This document shows positions 41,216 through 51,729 of a DNA stretch of 64,000 nt, in pieces. Both the position numbers and the translations under genes were made by a program. The DNA is from Zygnema cylindricum (taxonomy: Eukaryota; Streptophyta; Zygnematophyceae; Zygnematales; Zygnemataceae), in the NCBI GenBank assembly GCA_037447655.1, contig JBBHKE010003283.1, positions 170,851 to 234,850 of the forward strand, in the 5' to 3' direction. A model generated the notes under the pieces. That model made no database searches. It was not told the DNA's origin and worked only from the letters and a program-made list of their open reading frames with translations. Numbering within the stretch: position 1 is the stretch's first letter; each line of letters starts with the position of its first letter.

Positions 41216-41699
41216 TATACAAAGAAAATGGTGAGAAATTAGCTTGTGCAGTTACAATTTGGGAGCTAAAACCTCATCGCTTTCAACACAAAAAAAAAAA
41301 AAACATGAAAAAATTCCGATGGGAACTAACCATGTTTGTCAAGGACAAGAAAGAAACAAAGTAGACAAAAAGGGATTGATTTTAACCTGCATATGAGATA
41401 TAATGCCCAGCACATAATCTTGACAAACTAAATAAACAGAGTTCATAAAACCATTATATGGAGCCAAAAAATAATCCAAGATATGGCTGAAAAGTCAATC
41501 TACTTAACTGGTTTTTGCACAGTTAAGACTGGTTCTTTGCCTTCGTGATAGATTATTAGCAATATATGTTACACCTGTACCTAAATGCTTTGCCACAGAA
41601 CCATTAACAGCTTAGCTGTCCTTAAACTTTCCACTTCTAGAGCTTGAAAATATCCCATCCATCTTCCCCAAGGTTACGGTTTAACTACAAGCTACTCAC
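41216..41699. other. Unique sequence after ATG3 exon 4, no exon found
   Basis: This is intron or 3' flank of ATG3 on the minus strand. I looked for the next expected ATG3 segment (TYLVAHEP-like, then the HPC-containing catalytic region) and found no matching frame. A run of about 14 A lies near 41290. Confidence 0.5.
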
Positions 41700-43163
41700 C
41701 ACGTCTGTCTCAGCCTCATCTTCAAAAGCCTCCATGTCAGGAACATCCCGATCATTGTCATCAATCTCCCCCACTTGGATTACATCTGATGCATCCATTG
41801 ATGGGACATCATCTTCGCATGATGTGGATCTGCATAAAAAGTCGTGCATGTGCCTTTGCAGTTAATCCTGAGCCAAAAGCAGCTTAAAAAACATAGCTAC
41901 AACTGTTCCATCCCATTAAGCGTTTATAACACTTACTCAGTCGCGACCTTTATTAACCAGAAATCACAAAATATTGTTTTGTTAACAAGACTGTTGAAGG
42001 GAGTGGACTAGAAGCCCGCCACATCTCCCTTCACTAAATTAGCATTAAACATTCAAATTCCGCATTTACACTAATAGCAGCGATGGACAGTTTATTGGTG
42101 AGGAAAACAGAGAAAAGGTTTTGCAGGTGCTTGGTGATCAAATGCCTACCGGTGTCAACGCCGTGAGTTGCCAGCCAGCCTCCATCTGCCTCGGAGTCAA
42201 CCACAATTTCTCCGTCACCATTGTACGCTTCCCCTAGAGCTCCAGCCCTGCGCAGGCACGGCACTGCCCCCCTGTGCTTCCATAGGCATCCTGCTGCAGA
42301 TGCCAGATCTTGCTCTATCTTACCTTTCACTCTAATAAGCAGTCTAAGCAGTACATATCTTCTCTTTGACTACAATAAAAATCCTAAGCGGTAAGTGTTT
42401 TGTAATAGACTCTAATAAGCAGGAGGCATCTTACATTTGACTATGATAAGCAGTCTAAGTAGTAAGTGCCTTACAGTTGACTCTAACAAAAAGTTTAAGC
42501 CGTCAGTGCCATATATTTGACTCTAATAAGCAGCCTAAGAAGTAGGTGACTTATCTTTGACTCTGCAATTACGCCATTCTGACAAAACCTCGGAAACAAG
42601 GGCAAGGGTAGCGTGCTGTAAAAGGATCATGGGTAAAACTATGAACATTACAAACAAAATATATATACAGACAGTGGACTACACAGAATGCAGTTGTCGT
42701 GCTGAAAATACAGAATAAGAGTCTGTTTCTGGAAGATATTTTTTACAGTACACTAGCCAATTTTCAACACTGAACGGCAGACCCTTTCGAAAATGAACAC
42801 TACTAAACGAAATTTTTGAACTTACCATTCCGAGTTATGATATACTGCTTGTCTGAAGGAAGGTAAGACTTCCTGCGTCCTGGATCACCACCCTCCCTGC
42901 CATGAAAAAAAAAAATATTGAGGTATGCACAAAATATTATATTCTGCAAAGCTGAAGGCATGATAATTGGTGCACAAAAGCATAGTGAGGTCCACTGACC
43001 ATGCCCAGGTAGGACATTTCTCCACCAGATTGTCTCCGGCAAGCACAAATTCATCCGGTGTCAGCACTCCCTTCTCTCTAAACCCTGTCACGCTGCGAGC
43101 AGGCGTCACAAACTCCACTGTGCTTTTGAAAGCTTCGTGCAAACGATGCTTAACGTCTTCCAT
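41700..43163 (-). CDS. ATG3: ATG3, autophagy E2-like enzyme, N-terminal half only
   Basis: ATG3 conjugates the ubiquitin-like ATG8 to phosphatidylethanolamine during autophagosome formation in the cytosol. Four exons are deduced: 43163-43000, 42896-42826, 42263-42150 and 41812-41700, 154 codons in all. The product shows the family's N-terminal helix (HEAFKSTVE), EKGVLTPDEFVLAGDNLVEK, CPTWAWEGG, YLPSDKQYIITRN, VPCLRR and GGWLATHG, followed by an acidic flexible stretch (DVPSMDAS, DVPDMEAFEDE). Donors are clear; the acceptor of exon 4 (AAG before 41812) is chosen by phase, since the nearby CAG acceptor breaks the frame. Family members are about 310 residues, so the catalytic cysteine (HPC) half is missing. 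Downstream of exon 4 only about 480 bases of unique DNA remain before the satellite. Either the gene is truncated or the next intron exceeds 41 kb and the remaining exons lie left of the window. Confidence 0.9.
41901..42092. mobile_element. MITE-A copy in ATG3 intron 3
   Basis: A 192-bp element whose ends (AACTGTTCCATC and, reversed, AACTGTCCATCGC) form an imperfect inverted repeat. Its interior shares ATAACACT, TCAG and AATTCCGCATTTACACTAA with the copy in Hsp20 intron 2. No target duplication could be fixed. Confidence 0.6.
42330..42562. repeat. 40-bp tandem repeat in ATG3 intron 2
   Basis: Five to six degenerate units with a 40-bp period; typical is TTGACTCTAATAAGCAG followed by CCTAAG-AGTAAGTG. 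Three successive 40-base units are clear from about 42438 to 42557. The sequence is not obviously that of the big satellite, but the period is the same. Confidence 0.7.
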
Positions 43164-43179
43164 GACTGTATTGTAAGGA

Positions 43180-43440
43180 ATAACTTGTTATAGAAAATGA
43201 GGAATATATGTGATTTGTAGTGATAAGTCGAAACAACGAAAGGGGAAAATGTGAGATTTATAGTGATAACCTGTTACAATAAGTGAGCAATGATATGTAG
43301 TAACAAACAAATACAACAAATGAGGAAAATATGGATTTATAGTAATAGCTTGTTAAACGAATGAGGAATGGTTTGTAGTAAAAAACCAAGAATATGTGTT
43401 TTTCAATAATAAGACGTTACAACCAATAAGGAATGTATTG
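43180..43440. repeat. Degenerate ~36-43-bp tandem repeat upstream of the ATG3 start codon
   Basis: About seven loose units built on ATAACTTGTTA, GAGGAATATATG and TTTGTAGTG, lying just 5' of the ATG3 start on the minus strand, so probably in its promoter or leader. Some units contain GATAACCTGTTAC, recalling the dyad of the main satellite (GATAACAAGAATTGTTAC). Confidence 0.55.
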
Positions 43441-43946
43441 CGACGACAGAGAGAAATCAGATACAAGGGCAAACCGAAAGCTTTCCTACAAAATTGTGGA
43501 GCCAAAGGAAGAGTTGGAGCAGCTGCACTTTGTTTCCCAGAATCCCGGAAAATCGTGTACGGAATAAAAAGGTACAGTCGGCCTGGACGAAAACGTCTGC
43601 TGCAAGGATTATCGTTATTAGTTATTACAGTGGAAAGCCTTCATGGGCTTCATTATATTACTGTAGCTTAACTTAAGACTTCTCATGTACGTCATTTATG
43701 TTTAAATACTTTGTCGTCGGGCCCTGTGGTTACGGAGTGCTGCGCACACACCCGTAGCTCGACAGCTGCTTTGCCGTACATTATCTGCTATAACTTGAAG
43801 GCGTGCCATTTTGATACTGGTAACTTTCATCCAGCTTGTGTACTCTGCTTGTGCCACATAAGCTTTTGAATTGGACTTTTGGGCTTTTTGCTCATTTAGT
43901 ATTTTGCAGCACATTACAAAGTTACGAATTTGTACCTTAAAAGCAT
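43441..43946. other. ATG3 upstream region, no gene assigned
   Basis: Open frames of 60-90 codons exist on both strands. The plus-strand one at 43396-43671 looks moderately protein-like (AKGRVGAAALCFPESRK), but I recognise no family and no splice partner. It may hold the ATG3 5' leader and promoter. Confidence 0.35.
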
Positions 43947-44216
43947 AGTTCAAAAGTAGGTGAAAGTAGGCCCATACAATATGCCTATTGTATGCAAAAC
44001 ATACAATATGACCTTAAGACCCATATTGTATTCGGACCTATTCGGACCAATTAAAACACTCGGACCAAAAAAATTTGAATATACCGTCAGATTCAGACGA
44101 TCGGACGGTCGATGATCAAAGTAGCGATCTAAGAAGATCACATGAAAAGCCCATAACACAACTTACGATAAAGGCGCCGACCAAAGGCCTACCATAAAAA
44201 CGCCTACTTTTGAACT
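43947..44216. mobile_element. MITE-B copy 1 (270 bp)
   Basis: Ends are AGTTCAAAAGTAGGTG and, reversed, AGTTCAAAAGTAGGCG, a 16-bp inverted repeat with one mismatch. The body is nearly the same as 61983-62264. Flanking bases continue the inverted symmetry (AAGCAT left, ATGCTT right), so this copy may have inserted at a palindrome. Confidence 0.88.
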
Positions 44217-44584
44217 ATGCTTAAAAGTGACAACAATCTAAAGTCTGGACCGTTGAAAATACACAAACTCTCCAGATGTCACGCTAGAGCTGCTGCCACC
44301 TTTGTAAATTTAACAACGTTGGATGGGCACCTATTGTTCCCCCGTACGTTCTACATTCCCTAGATGTACGGCTTTGCATCTTCTCCAATTCTCCCTCCGT
44401 GCTTGTGGCTTATGCTCGCACACGTTTTGTCTGAAGCAAAAATATATTTTTTGCTTTTTTCTTCATATCTTCTTTCTTTGGTCTTCTTTTCGAAACTTTT
44501 GGGAGCTTGTTGCACTCTTTCCCTCCTTATCCTCTTCATATGTGAATCCTTGAAGGGGTTTGGAGCTGGTGAATTTTGTCCTCC
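44217..44584. other. Hsp20 upstream region
   Basis: T-rich DNA before the Hsp20 start codon. No clean heat-shock element (alternating GAA/TTC at 5-base spacing) was found by eye; only an isolated TTTCGAAAC at about 44488. Confidence 0.35.
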
Positions 44585-47500
44585 ATGGATTCAGCTCGTA
44601 GAATTGTCAAAAGATGCGCTATTATTTCTTCGCATTTAAACGATTCGTCGAGTCAGGCGTTTACGTCTCCTTTTGAGCTGGAAGTACGTATCTCTCTTTC
44701 AGGCAAACAGAAGAAAATTTACATTTTTCACATTTATCGCTGTCGATTTGAGCTTTATTAAAAAAGCTGGCTTTCCCTGGTTGTTTTGGCGTTGGTTTTG
44801 AGTAGCAATTCAACAATTCAAATGGAATGAGTCTTTTCAGATTTTTTAACCTTTTTTGCGATGTATATTGTTGGTGTACAGTTTACTTCTTTTTTCCCCG
44901 TTTTCCTTCCGCGCTATTGTCTGGTTTCTGCGAATCTGTATACCTGATAACTCTAAAAAATAGCTTCCTTGCAGTTGTCTTTTTTCCTAGTGGTAGCAAA
45001 TCTGTATTCCCAAAAATCTTCAGAGCATTAGATATGTGAAATTCCTCAAACTTCCATTCCTGTCTATGTGGTTTTTTCATGCTTATTTCATTTTCTGTTG
45101 TTCACACGAAAGAGTAGCATTTGAAATAGAAGCACAACTAACAAATCAATCATTCATGAAATTAGAATCCCACTTTTAAATATATCATGTCCAGAATAGA
45201 GTATAATTGATGATTTTTCCTTTCTTATTCTTCTCCAGCATTGCCATGGTGTTTGGAATAGAATCAATGTTTTTTTTCTTGCTTATTACTTTGTTGCCTT
45301 TCTTCTCCAGCATTGCCATGCTGTAAACGGCTCCATCGGACATTCGGGGCCTCGGTTTGACGGTCGTGTCTTATTTGGACGACCTTCATCTGAAGGCGGC
45401 CCTCTATTTGGGCGCTGTAGCTCTGCAGCAATCTTTCCCGAGGTACACTTTAAATTTTATCGGCATTATGAACATCTATTGCTGTAAAACCAAATCTTGT
45501 AACCATCAAATGTGCGAAACAACTGGAAACACTGTATGTGGTTACCTCATCGTATATGTGTGATTTACCGTATAATACACGTATAGCATGGGGCGACCTC
45601 ATGTAAATTTGCCAATTGTTTTCACGCATTTGAACTATGCTTGTAACTACACTGCCCATCACTGTTTGTGTTAATAACACTAATTCAGTAGTGACTTTTT
45701 CTGGTTGAAAATCATATAATAGTGTATTATAAAACAGTACTTATGGGATTGGACTATAGTCTGCCACATTTCACAAATTGGTATTATACATTCTAATTCC
45801 GCATTTATACTAACATTCCTTTACACTAATATCGGTGGGCGGTGTAATTACTGCTCAGGCACACGTACAGTCTATTGCGGATCATTGTGATAATGAACAG
45901 AGATCTAAGTGGATATCATATATCTATGAAGGCTTCTGTTTTATATTTTGTGTTTATGTACAGGCTTTAGCATGGGTAGTTTGATTCCTTAATCAGGCAG
46001 GTGACCAGGAAACTTGTACATTTCTCTACATTAAGATGTTTTATTTTTTTGAACTCTTGCATGTGTGAACAACATTCTTAGATTATTACACCTTCATTAG
46101 CGCCTGCGTGGATAATACCTGTATGTTTTTTTTTCTTTTTTATAACATGTTGATTTATTACGCATTGCATTCGCCCCCTTTGTTGATATAAAATCCTGAG
46201 CGACATGAAAAGAAATCCACACATTATACTCTTGCCAGCTGTCATGCTCCGTATCACTGTGATGTGACATAATACAAAAGCCGCACATTTTACTCTTACT
46301 AGTTGTCATGTTCCACATAAGATTGTGATGCTTTGTGGTGATGCAGGTACAAGAGACTCATCCACTCCGAAGATGTATTTGCAAGCCATCAAATGCTCCA
46401 ACTGAAGCTGGACAGCATTTTGTATCCCAAGAGCATCATTTGCAGCTGCAGGATTCTCCACCTCTATTCGCTAAACCAGTTGGAGAGAAATGCTCTGGCT
46501 GTTCTGATCTCTCAGACTGCCTTCAACCTTCTCAAGTTGATGACATTGCAGACAATCAACCCCTTTTTGCACGCCAAGCAACCAACATTTCTGCTCCTGA
46601 GAAAGCTTCAAGTGGGTGAAACTGTGCATCTTTTGTTCTCTACATCATTGTGTCCTTCTTCATCTTAATCACGCATAATTTGGTATTGAGTGGGACTATT
46701 ATACATAGGTTGTCTTTTGTTGCCCCTTTGAAGCTTGCATTTCTTTATTGCTTTTTTTCAAAGCTGGCAACATTGTTATGCCAAACTGTGACTGTTTTTT
46801 CCTTGACAAAGTTTTTTGTTATAGTTTTTGGTTTGAACAGTCTGTGTATTTTTTTTTTGTCCAAGGTTTTTCTTACAGTTTTGGATCCAAACTGCAAGTG
46901 TATTTTTTTTCTGTCAAAGTTTTTTTGTTTTTTTTTGGATCCAAATTTTGACTGTGGTTTTTTTTGGGGATCCAGGCCTATTTTTTTTTTTGTGATTTTT
47001 TTTCTTACAGTCTTGGATCCCAATCGTGACTCTAAGTCTTTTTTTTTGCCAAAGTTTCTTGTTGTAGTTTTACATCCAAACTGTGACTATGTTTTTTTGT
47101 TTTATTTTTGTCAGCATTTTTTGTTTCAGTTTTGGATCCAAAGTTTGACTAAGTTTTTTTTTTTTCCCAACATTTTTTGTTTTAGTTTCGGATCCAAACT
47201 TCAATTTTGATGCTCGTGTTATACTAATTGTTGTGAGGGTGATTTAGAGACTGTTTTGGTGCCACGAATGGATGTGGTAGAGTCCACCACACTATACTAT
47301 GTGACCGCAGATTTGCCAGGTGTCAGCCCCAAGAGTGTTCGAGTAGAAATTGATGGCAGAAGGTAAACTACACTGCCCATGGCTATTAGAGTTAATCGCT
47401 GTAATTGGTGTGGATGTCTTTTACTTAAAACTCATACTAGTGTTAATAACACTATTGAGTCAAGTGGCCCACATGAGCCACGCTGCAAAACATAATTCAT

Positions 47501-48553
47501 TGTAGTTAACAAAGTGTTAACGCTAATAATTCACTAACTAAAATCGCGATGGACGATGAAGTTTTTTTTCTTTGCTAGTGGGATTTAATGGCAGAAGTCA
47601 TGCTAGTTTTGTTACTGCTCAAATTTGATAGCGGGTCATCAATTAAAATCTTTATTTGATAGCTTTTGATGTAGACTCTGGGATGTGGATTGATAGTGGC
47701 TCGTCCGTTTATCCACAGCAGTTTGTACGGGCAATCAGTACTTTTATCTTGGAGATTATCTTTCTCTCTTTTTCAGAGTACATTTTTGAAAGTTTCATTT
47801 TATGGGGCTGGCCGTCAGAAGGCTGTTTCTCATTTTCGGTTTGGAATTTGGGCGTTCAGACTTGTGGTGATTGGGGAGAGAGTCAACAAAAGTGGTAGCG
47901 AAGAAGACATGTATTTGCGACGCGAGAGAGGCACGGGACTATATCGTGCCACTTGGGAAATGCCTGAGGATGCTTGGGCAAGTGGAAGGAAGGCAAAAGC
48001 TCACTTACGGTTCGTTCTACCTGTTTAATCTTACCCACTGAGGCTTGTATAATGGGGTTTCTTGCTTGATGAGATGTTTCTTGTTTCATCTTACTAGGTC
48101 TGTATTGTCTCTCCTAAGAACTAAGTGCTTGTGACGAGGCAGATGATTATCATGCCTTTGTCATTATGCCTAAGTTAGTGTGTTTTATGTCAGTTTGTTC
48201 TTTGTTACTATGTTGTTAGTATGTTTTAGGTAGCTCAGCAATGTTGCCAACCCACTGGCTCTGAAGTTTTTGCTTATTGCTCTTGGCTAAAGCCGTTTTT
48301 AGGGCGATGTTCCATTGTAACATAATGCTTTATGTTAGATTGCCCTATGTCTGTTGTATGTGGTATGCTGTATGTCGTAATCCTAACTTTTTTATCCCGA
48401 CTTCGTAACATGAAACATTATGTCACAATGGAACTTCAGCCTTAGGTGCATTCTTATATGTGGTGGGACTTTGTTTGATTCTGCAGGGATGGTGTTCTAT
48501 GCATCTCGTTGCCCAGGCGACCCCGGGGAATATGTAAAAGCAGTTATATGTGA
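44585..48553 (+). CDS. Hsp20-family small heat-shock protein with an N-terminal presequence
   Basis: A small chaperone that binds unfolding proteins and holds them for refolding. Six exons fit GT-AG borders and phase: 44585-44683, 45311-45442, 46347-46611, 47248-47362, 47860-48009 and 48487-48553, giving 275 codons. The alpha-crystallin domain spans about residues 168-263: MDVVESTTLYYVTADLPGV, VRVEIDGRRLVVIGER, YLRRERGTGLYRATWEMPE and GVLCISLPRR. The first exon (MDSARRIVKRCAIISSHLN) is basic and serine-rich like a mitochondrial or plastid import sequence. Residues 34-166 are low-complexity and may be a disordered arm, long for this family. Splice borders join in phase everywhere, which supports the model; exon 3 is the least certain since a second frame also fits. 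If intron 5 is retained, translation stops at 48026-48028 and loses the last domain strand. Introns carry MITE-A copies and a T-rich minisatellite. Confidence 0.8.
45645..45849. mobile_element. MITE-A copy in Hsp20 intron 2
   Basis: About 205 bp. The left end TACACTGCCCATCACTG and the reversed right end TACACCGCCCACCGAT form an imperfect inverted repeat. The interior carries TTAATAACACTAATTCAG and AATTCCGCATTTATACTAA, shared with the ATG3 intron copy. Confidence 0.65.
46777..47215. repeat. T-rich ~62-bp minisatellite in Hsp20 intron 3
   Basis: About seven units, each with GGATCCAAACTGTGACT or a close variant followed by long T runs and GTCAAAGTTTTTTGTT. On the plus strand the units contain many polypyrimidine stretches and AG dinucleotides. 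A long phenylalanine-rich frame across it is a by-product of the T runs, not a gene. Confidence 0.8.
47366..47563. mobile_element. MITE-A copy at the splice donor of Hsp20 exon 4
   Basis: About 198 bp. The left end AACTACACTGCCCAT starts four bases after exon 4 ends, so the donor reads GTA followed by element sequence. The right end reversed is AACTTCATCGTCCATCGCG. Interior TGTTAATAACACTA is shared with the intron 2 copy. Confidence 0.6.
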
Positions 48554-49538
48554 AAGCAGTTGCATATGAAAGCAGTTGTATGTGGGAGGAGATGTGTATT
48601 GGTTGCGAAGCTATTTTCTCAATTATGACATGATAGAGATACCAAACATCGACGGAAAACTAGGGCGACAACAGCAGCGGGAGTCAGTTTATTGTCATGG
48701 AGTATGTAAAGTTGTGTGAAGGAGTATGTAAAAGTTGTGTAAAGTTATGATACACAGAGTATGGGAAACTTAAGGTATTTTTTGTAAATATGAAGTAATT
48801 GTGGAATGGAAATTCACTGGTACTTTTTGAGGTGGCCCACTATTGACAAGCTCGTTTGAAACAAGTTGACGATGTTTAGTAAATTTTGTAAGGTGGTGGG
48901 TTTGGTTCATCAGTAGTACTTCAAATTTCTCGTGATTTCCAAAAGAAAAGAAAAGCACATGTCTCTTTGATTGTCAAATCTTCGCGGTCTTGTTCAAATG
49001 TGGTAAAAAAAGTTATTAAAAAGTTAACTCCTTCTCAATTGTCCATCTCTATTGGTTTTAACATCTTCGTTTAGGGGGTGAGAATCTGCATGTAAAGAAA
49101 TGGAGGTTGTGATCTTTGAATGATCTTTTCACATTGTATAATGCCAATTGCCCGGGTGTGAATACCTTAGCATACACATGATATTGCGTCGAATTTGTTG
49201 GACAATGTTATAACATTATGTTTCTTCGCTCAAATTCTTTCACATGGAACCGCAACTGATTACTCTTGGGTGGAGCGGAGTTAAGTCCTAAATAGTGATG
49301 GACATTCTACATTGCGCTCAGAATAGGACTAACCCTGAGGTGAAAGCTTGGCAGTAATCTAAACGTGTATCCTTACTTTTAACTCCAACGACGATCCACG
49401 GTGTATCCTAGGCACAACGCCCATCATTATTAGCGTTGAGAATTTATTGGTGTTTGTGCAAAATGAAAATTAATAATGCTGATTTAGTGCAAGAGGACGT
49501 GGCAGATAGAAGTCAATGTCTTAACATAGTGTAACTAA
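48554..49538. other. Hsp20 3' flank and intergenic DNA
   Basis: No gene recognised. Short direct repeats such as AAAGCAGTT and GTATGTAAAGTTGTGT follow the Hsp20 stop. Near 49281-49450 TAGTGATGGACATTC and CGCCCATCATTATTAGCGTT resemble MITE-A ends and may bound a decayed copy. Confidence 0.4.
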
Positions 49539-50314
49539 GGGTGTGTCCCCATGTGCATAAGTAAGGGTTTTTTCCTGTCGTTTTCCTGTAAAACTTAGCG
49601 TCGTACTGCCTAAGTTCCAACCGTACGAAGGAATCGCAAATTTGTAGAGTACAATTTGCGTCACCCTCGAACTAAGGATGTACGAAAAATTGTCGTCTTG
49701 TGTTTTTCGACCCACTTCGACGACAAAAAACGTCATCTTCAACCTTATCTTTAAAACACATGCGCGGTGTGTTTTAAAACTAGGGATTTTATGTAAACAA
49801 ATAGGAACACATATTCGCACGTGCCGTAATTTTCGAAGTATTTCACACGATTTTCAAAGACAAAGGAAAGTATGGAAGTCGCTATGTTTTGTCCGTTTGC
49901 ATTTAATACGACAAAGAAAATTGCACAATTTGTTTGGTTTTGTCCGTTTTCGTCCACTACGGATTTTTCTTTGCAGGGGTCTCGAAATTCCGATGCCATT
50001 TCACGTCGACCGGACAGGAGAAAAAGGCAAAGCGCAACTTCTTCAACTTTGAAACGGTACAGGGTGGAAGGCGGTACGTCTACAATGTCACGGTAAGACA
50101 TGCGACGTCACACAAGCAGTTCCAAAAAATAACGTCCGACAACACAGATTGTAGACGTTGACAACCGTCACAGGTATTGTCGACATATACAATCGTCACA
50201 AACGTAACTTACGATACGTTCTTACACATAGGGACACTTGAAAAGCGGGTCCGCCGGATCCGCGCTAAAATACAAAGTAAGTTCGCTAAGTTACAAGTAC
50301 ATGGGGACATACCC
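49539..50314 (+). mobile_element. Harbinger-like MITE-C copy 1 (776 bp)
   Basis: Ends are GGGTGTGTCCCCATGTGC and, reversed, GGGTATGTCCCCATGTAC. The flanking TAA on both sides (49536-49538, 50315-50317) fits the 3-bp TWA target duplication of PIF/Harbinger elements. No transposase is encoded, so it is non-autonomous. The body is found reversed at 61059-61844. Open frames inside are by-products. Confidence 0.85.
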
Positions 50315-50997
50315 TAACACTGTTTTATGATTTTTGGCCAAAGAAGATCGCGCCCACATTTGTGCTATTGACACATACTCATACAGGTGGAAACTCATAC
50401 GTGTCACGTATCGAAAGAAACGACAAAACCTCTATTCAACAACGGAATCATATCCTACCCATAGTGCAAACGTTACGCATAACTCGGCATAATTATTATG
50501 CACATAAAGCGTATAACATGGTTATTTGCTTAAGAGTCTTAGCGTACTACACCTATTTTGTGACACCTTTTGTGCTTGTATAATGGTGATAATGCACAAC
50601 TTTGAATTTATAATGTAACTCATTACAATATAGTACAACGTGAATGGCTAATAGCGTGAAGGAAAAAATAGTGTTATGAAGTCTATTTTGGGTTCAAGAG
50701 CCTGGCGCCATCAAAACATGGGCGTTAACTTATACATCTAACACTCATTTGGATTCACATTCCCATATTGTAGCCGCTATAGAATAATCTTTATTTCAAA
50801 AAGTGCGATGGAAAAAACCATCAAGATACAAAGGGGTGCATTGAAGACTAGAGAAGTCAAGGGAGACTAAGGCAGTGACAACAGGTGAAGAAGTGAAAAC
50901 TAAGTAGAATAACTGCCAAAACAAAGCAAGTTTTGCAAGGATGCCAAAATTAATCAATCCTACCAAAGATAAAGATGACTATACACAGAGGGAAAAC
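50315..50997. other. Intergenic, nothing recognised
   Basis: No family, repeat or transposon end identified apart from the borders of the neighbouring elements. Confidence 0.35.
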
Positions 50998-51729
50998 CTA
51001 CAATACATGGCGCCCCACAACTCTAACAAACTGAAGGCCACACTCGAAGATCATGGATGTGGACTGGATCCTTTGGTGGAAGTTTTGGGAGGCCTCGCTT
51101 GTCATCCGCCACCGTGCTTTGTCATCGTAGGGTGCGGCTTGCGCTTGTTGAGTAGCCACCGATACACGTAGAGAGTGAAAAGCAACAAGAAGGCTCATGG
51201 TTTCAAATATTTTCTTGGCACAGTTGCGGAGAAAATCATCAAAAGATATGTCCAAAGAACCTAAAATTTTTGCGGCAAATGGCACAAACTGGTTGGTTCC
51301 GTCTTGGTGAACGTAATCTCTTTCATTATAATTCACTGCATGCCGAGCCGCCACCCTCGTATGCAATGCCGTGCGAGAAGAAACATGGGTCCTAGTCGGA
51401 TCCGTGGGGACCACATCACCCAAAGTCCTCATAGCCCCGTGGAGGAAAACCAAGTCCACCCCAGGATTTCAAAGACCAACAAAGTGGGAGAGAGGAGGGA
51501 GTATATAATAAACCTTTAGTTTAACCGTGTAGCTTGTTTCGGTGCTAGTCTCATTAATTGCATCGCGAACCAAATCATGAGCAAAAGTACATTCAGCTTC
51601 GCGTGAGCAACGAATTAGATGAATCCCTTCCGAGTCAAGGGGTTGGTGGCAAACACAATGGGGGGCGCCTAGGAAGCGGAGGGTGAGGTCGACCCAAACG
51701 AAAACGCAAGCCACGTGTGAGCTGGTCAT
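50998..51729 (-). pseudogene. C-terminal tail of a LINE-type reverse-transcriptase ORF
   Basis: The translated frame shows a late-ORF2 signature common to plant LINE-like retroelements: CVCHQPLDSEGIHLIRCS (a C-x3-C-like, H-x4-C arrangement), AHDLVRDAI, LGDVVPTDPTRT, then PFAAKILGSLDISFDDFLRNCAK. One in-frame TGA at 51469-51471 splits it; upstream of 51729 the frame closes at once, so polymerase and endonuclease parts are gone. It is a 5'-truncated, decayed insertion. No poly-A tail or target duplication was resolved. Confidence 0.65.

Noticed and set aside
41816-41825. CAG acceptor just upstream of ATG3 exon 4
   Set aside because: Using it breaks the frame with exon 3; the AAG acceptor at 41813-41814 keeps phase and family similarity. 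RNA evidence could reverse this choice.
43396-43671. 91-codon plus-strand frame upstream of ATG3
   Set aside because: Mildly protein-like, but no family recognised, no splice partners, and its first part lies in a tandem repeat.
43702-43953. 83-codon minus-strand frame next to MITE-B
   Set aside because: It begins within the MITE-B end and shows no recognisable domain.
44480-44500. Heat-shock element upstream of Hsp20
   Set aside because: Only one TTC-GAA-like half arrangement is present, without the required spaced repeats.
46650-47210. 186-codon phenylalanine-rich open frame
   Set aside because: It is the T-rich minisatellite within Hsp20 intron 3; the composition is explained by T runs.
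49678-50161. Overlapping open frames of 70-120 codons (also reversed at 61169-61984)
   Set aside because: They lie in the two MITE-C copies, in several frames and on both strands, with no recognisable domain. They are by-products of the repeat.
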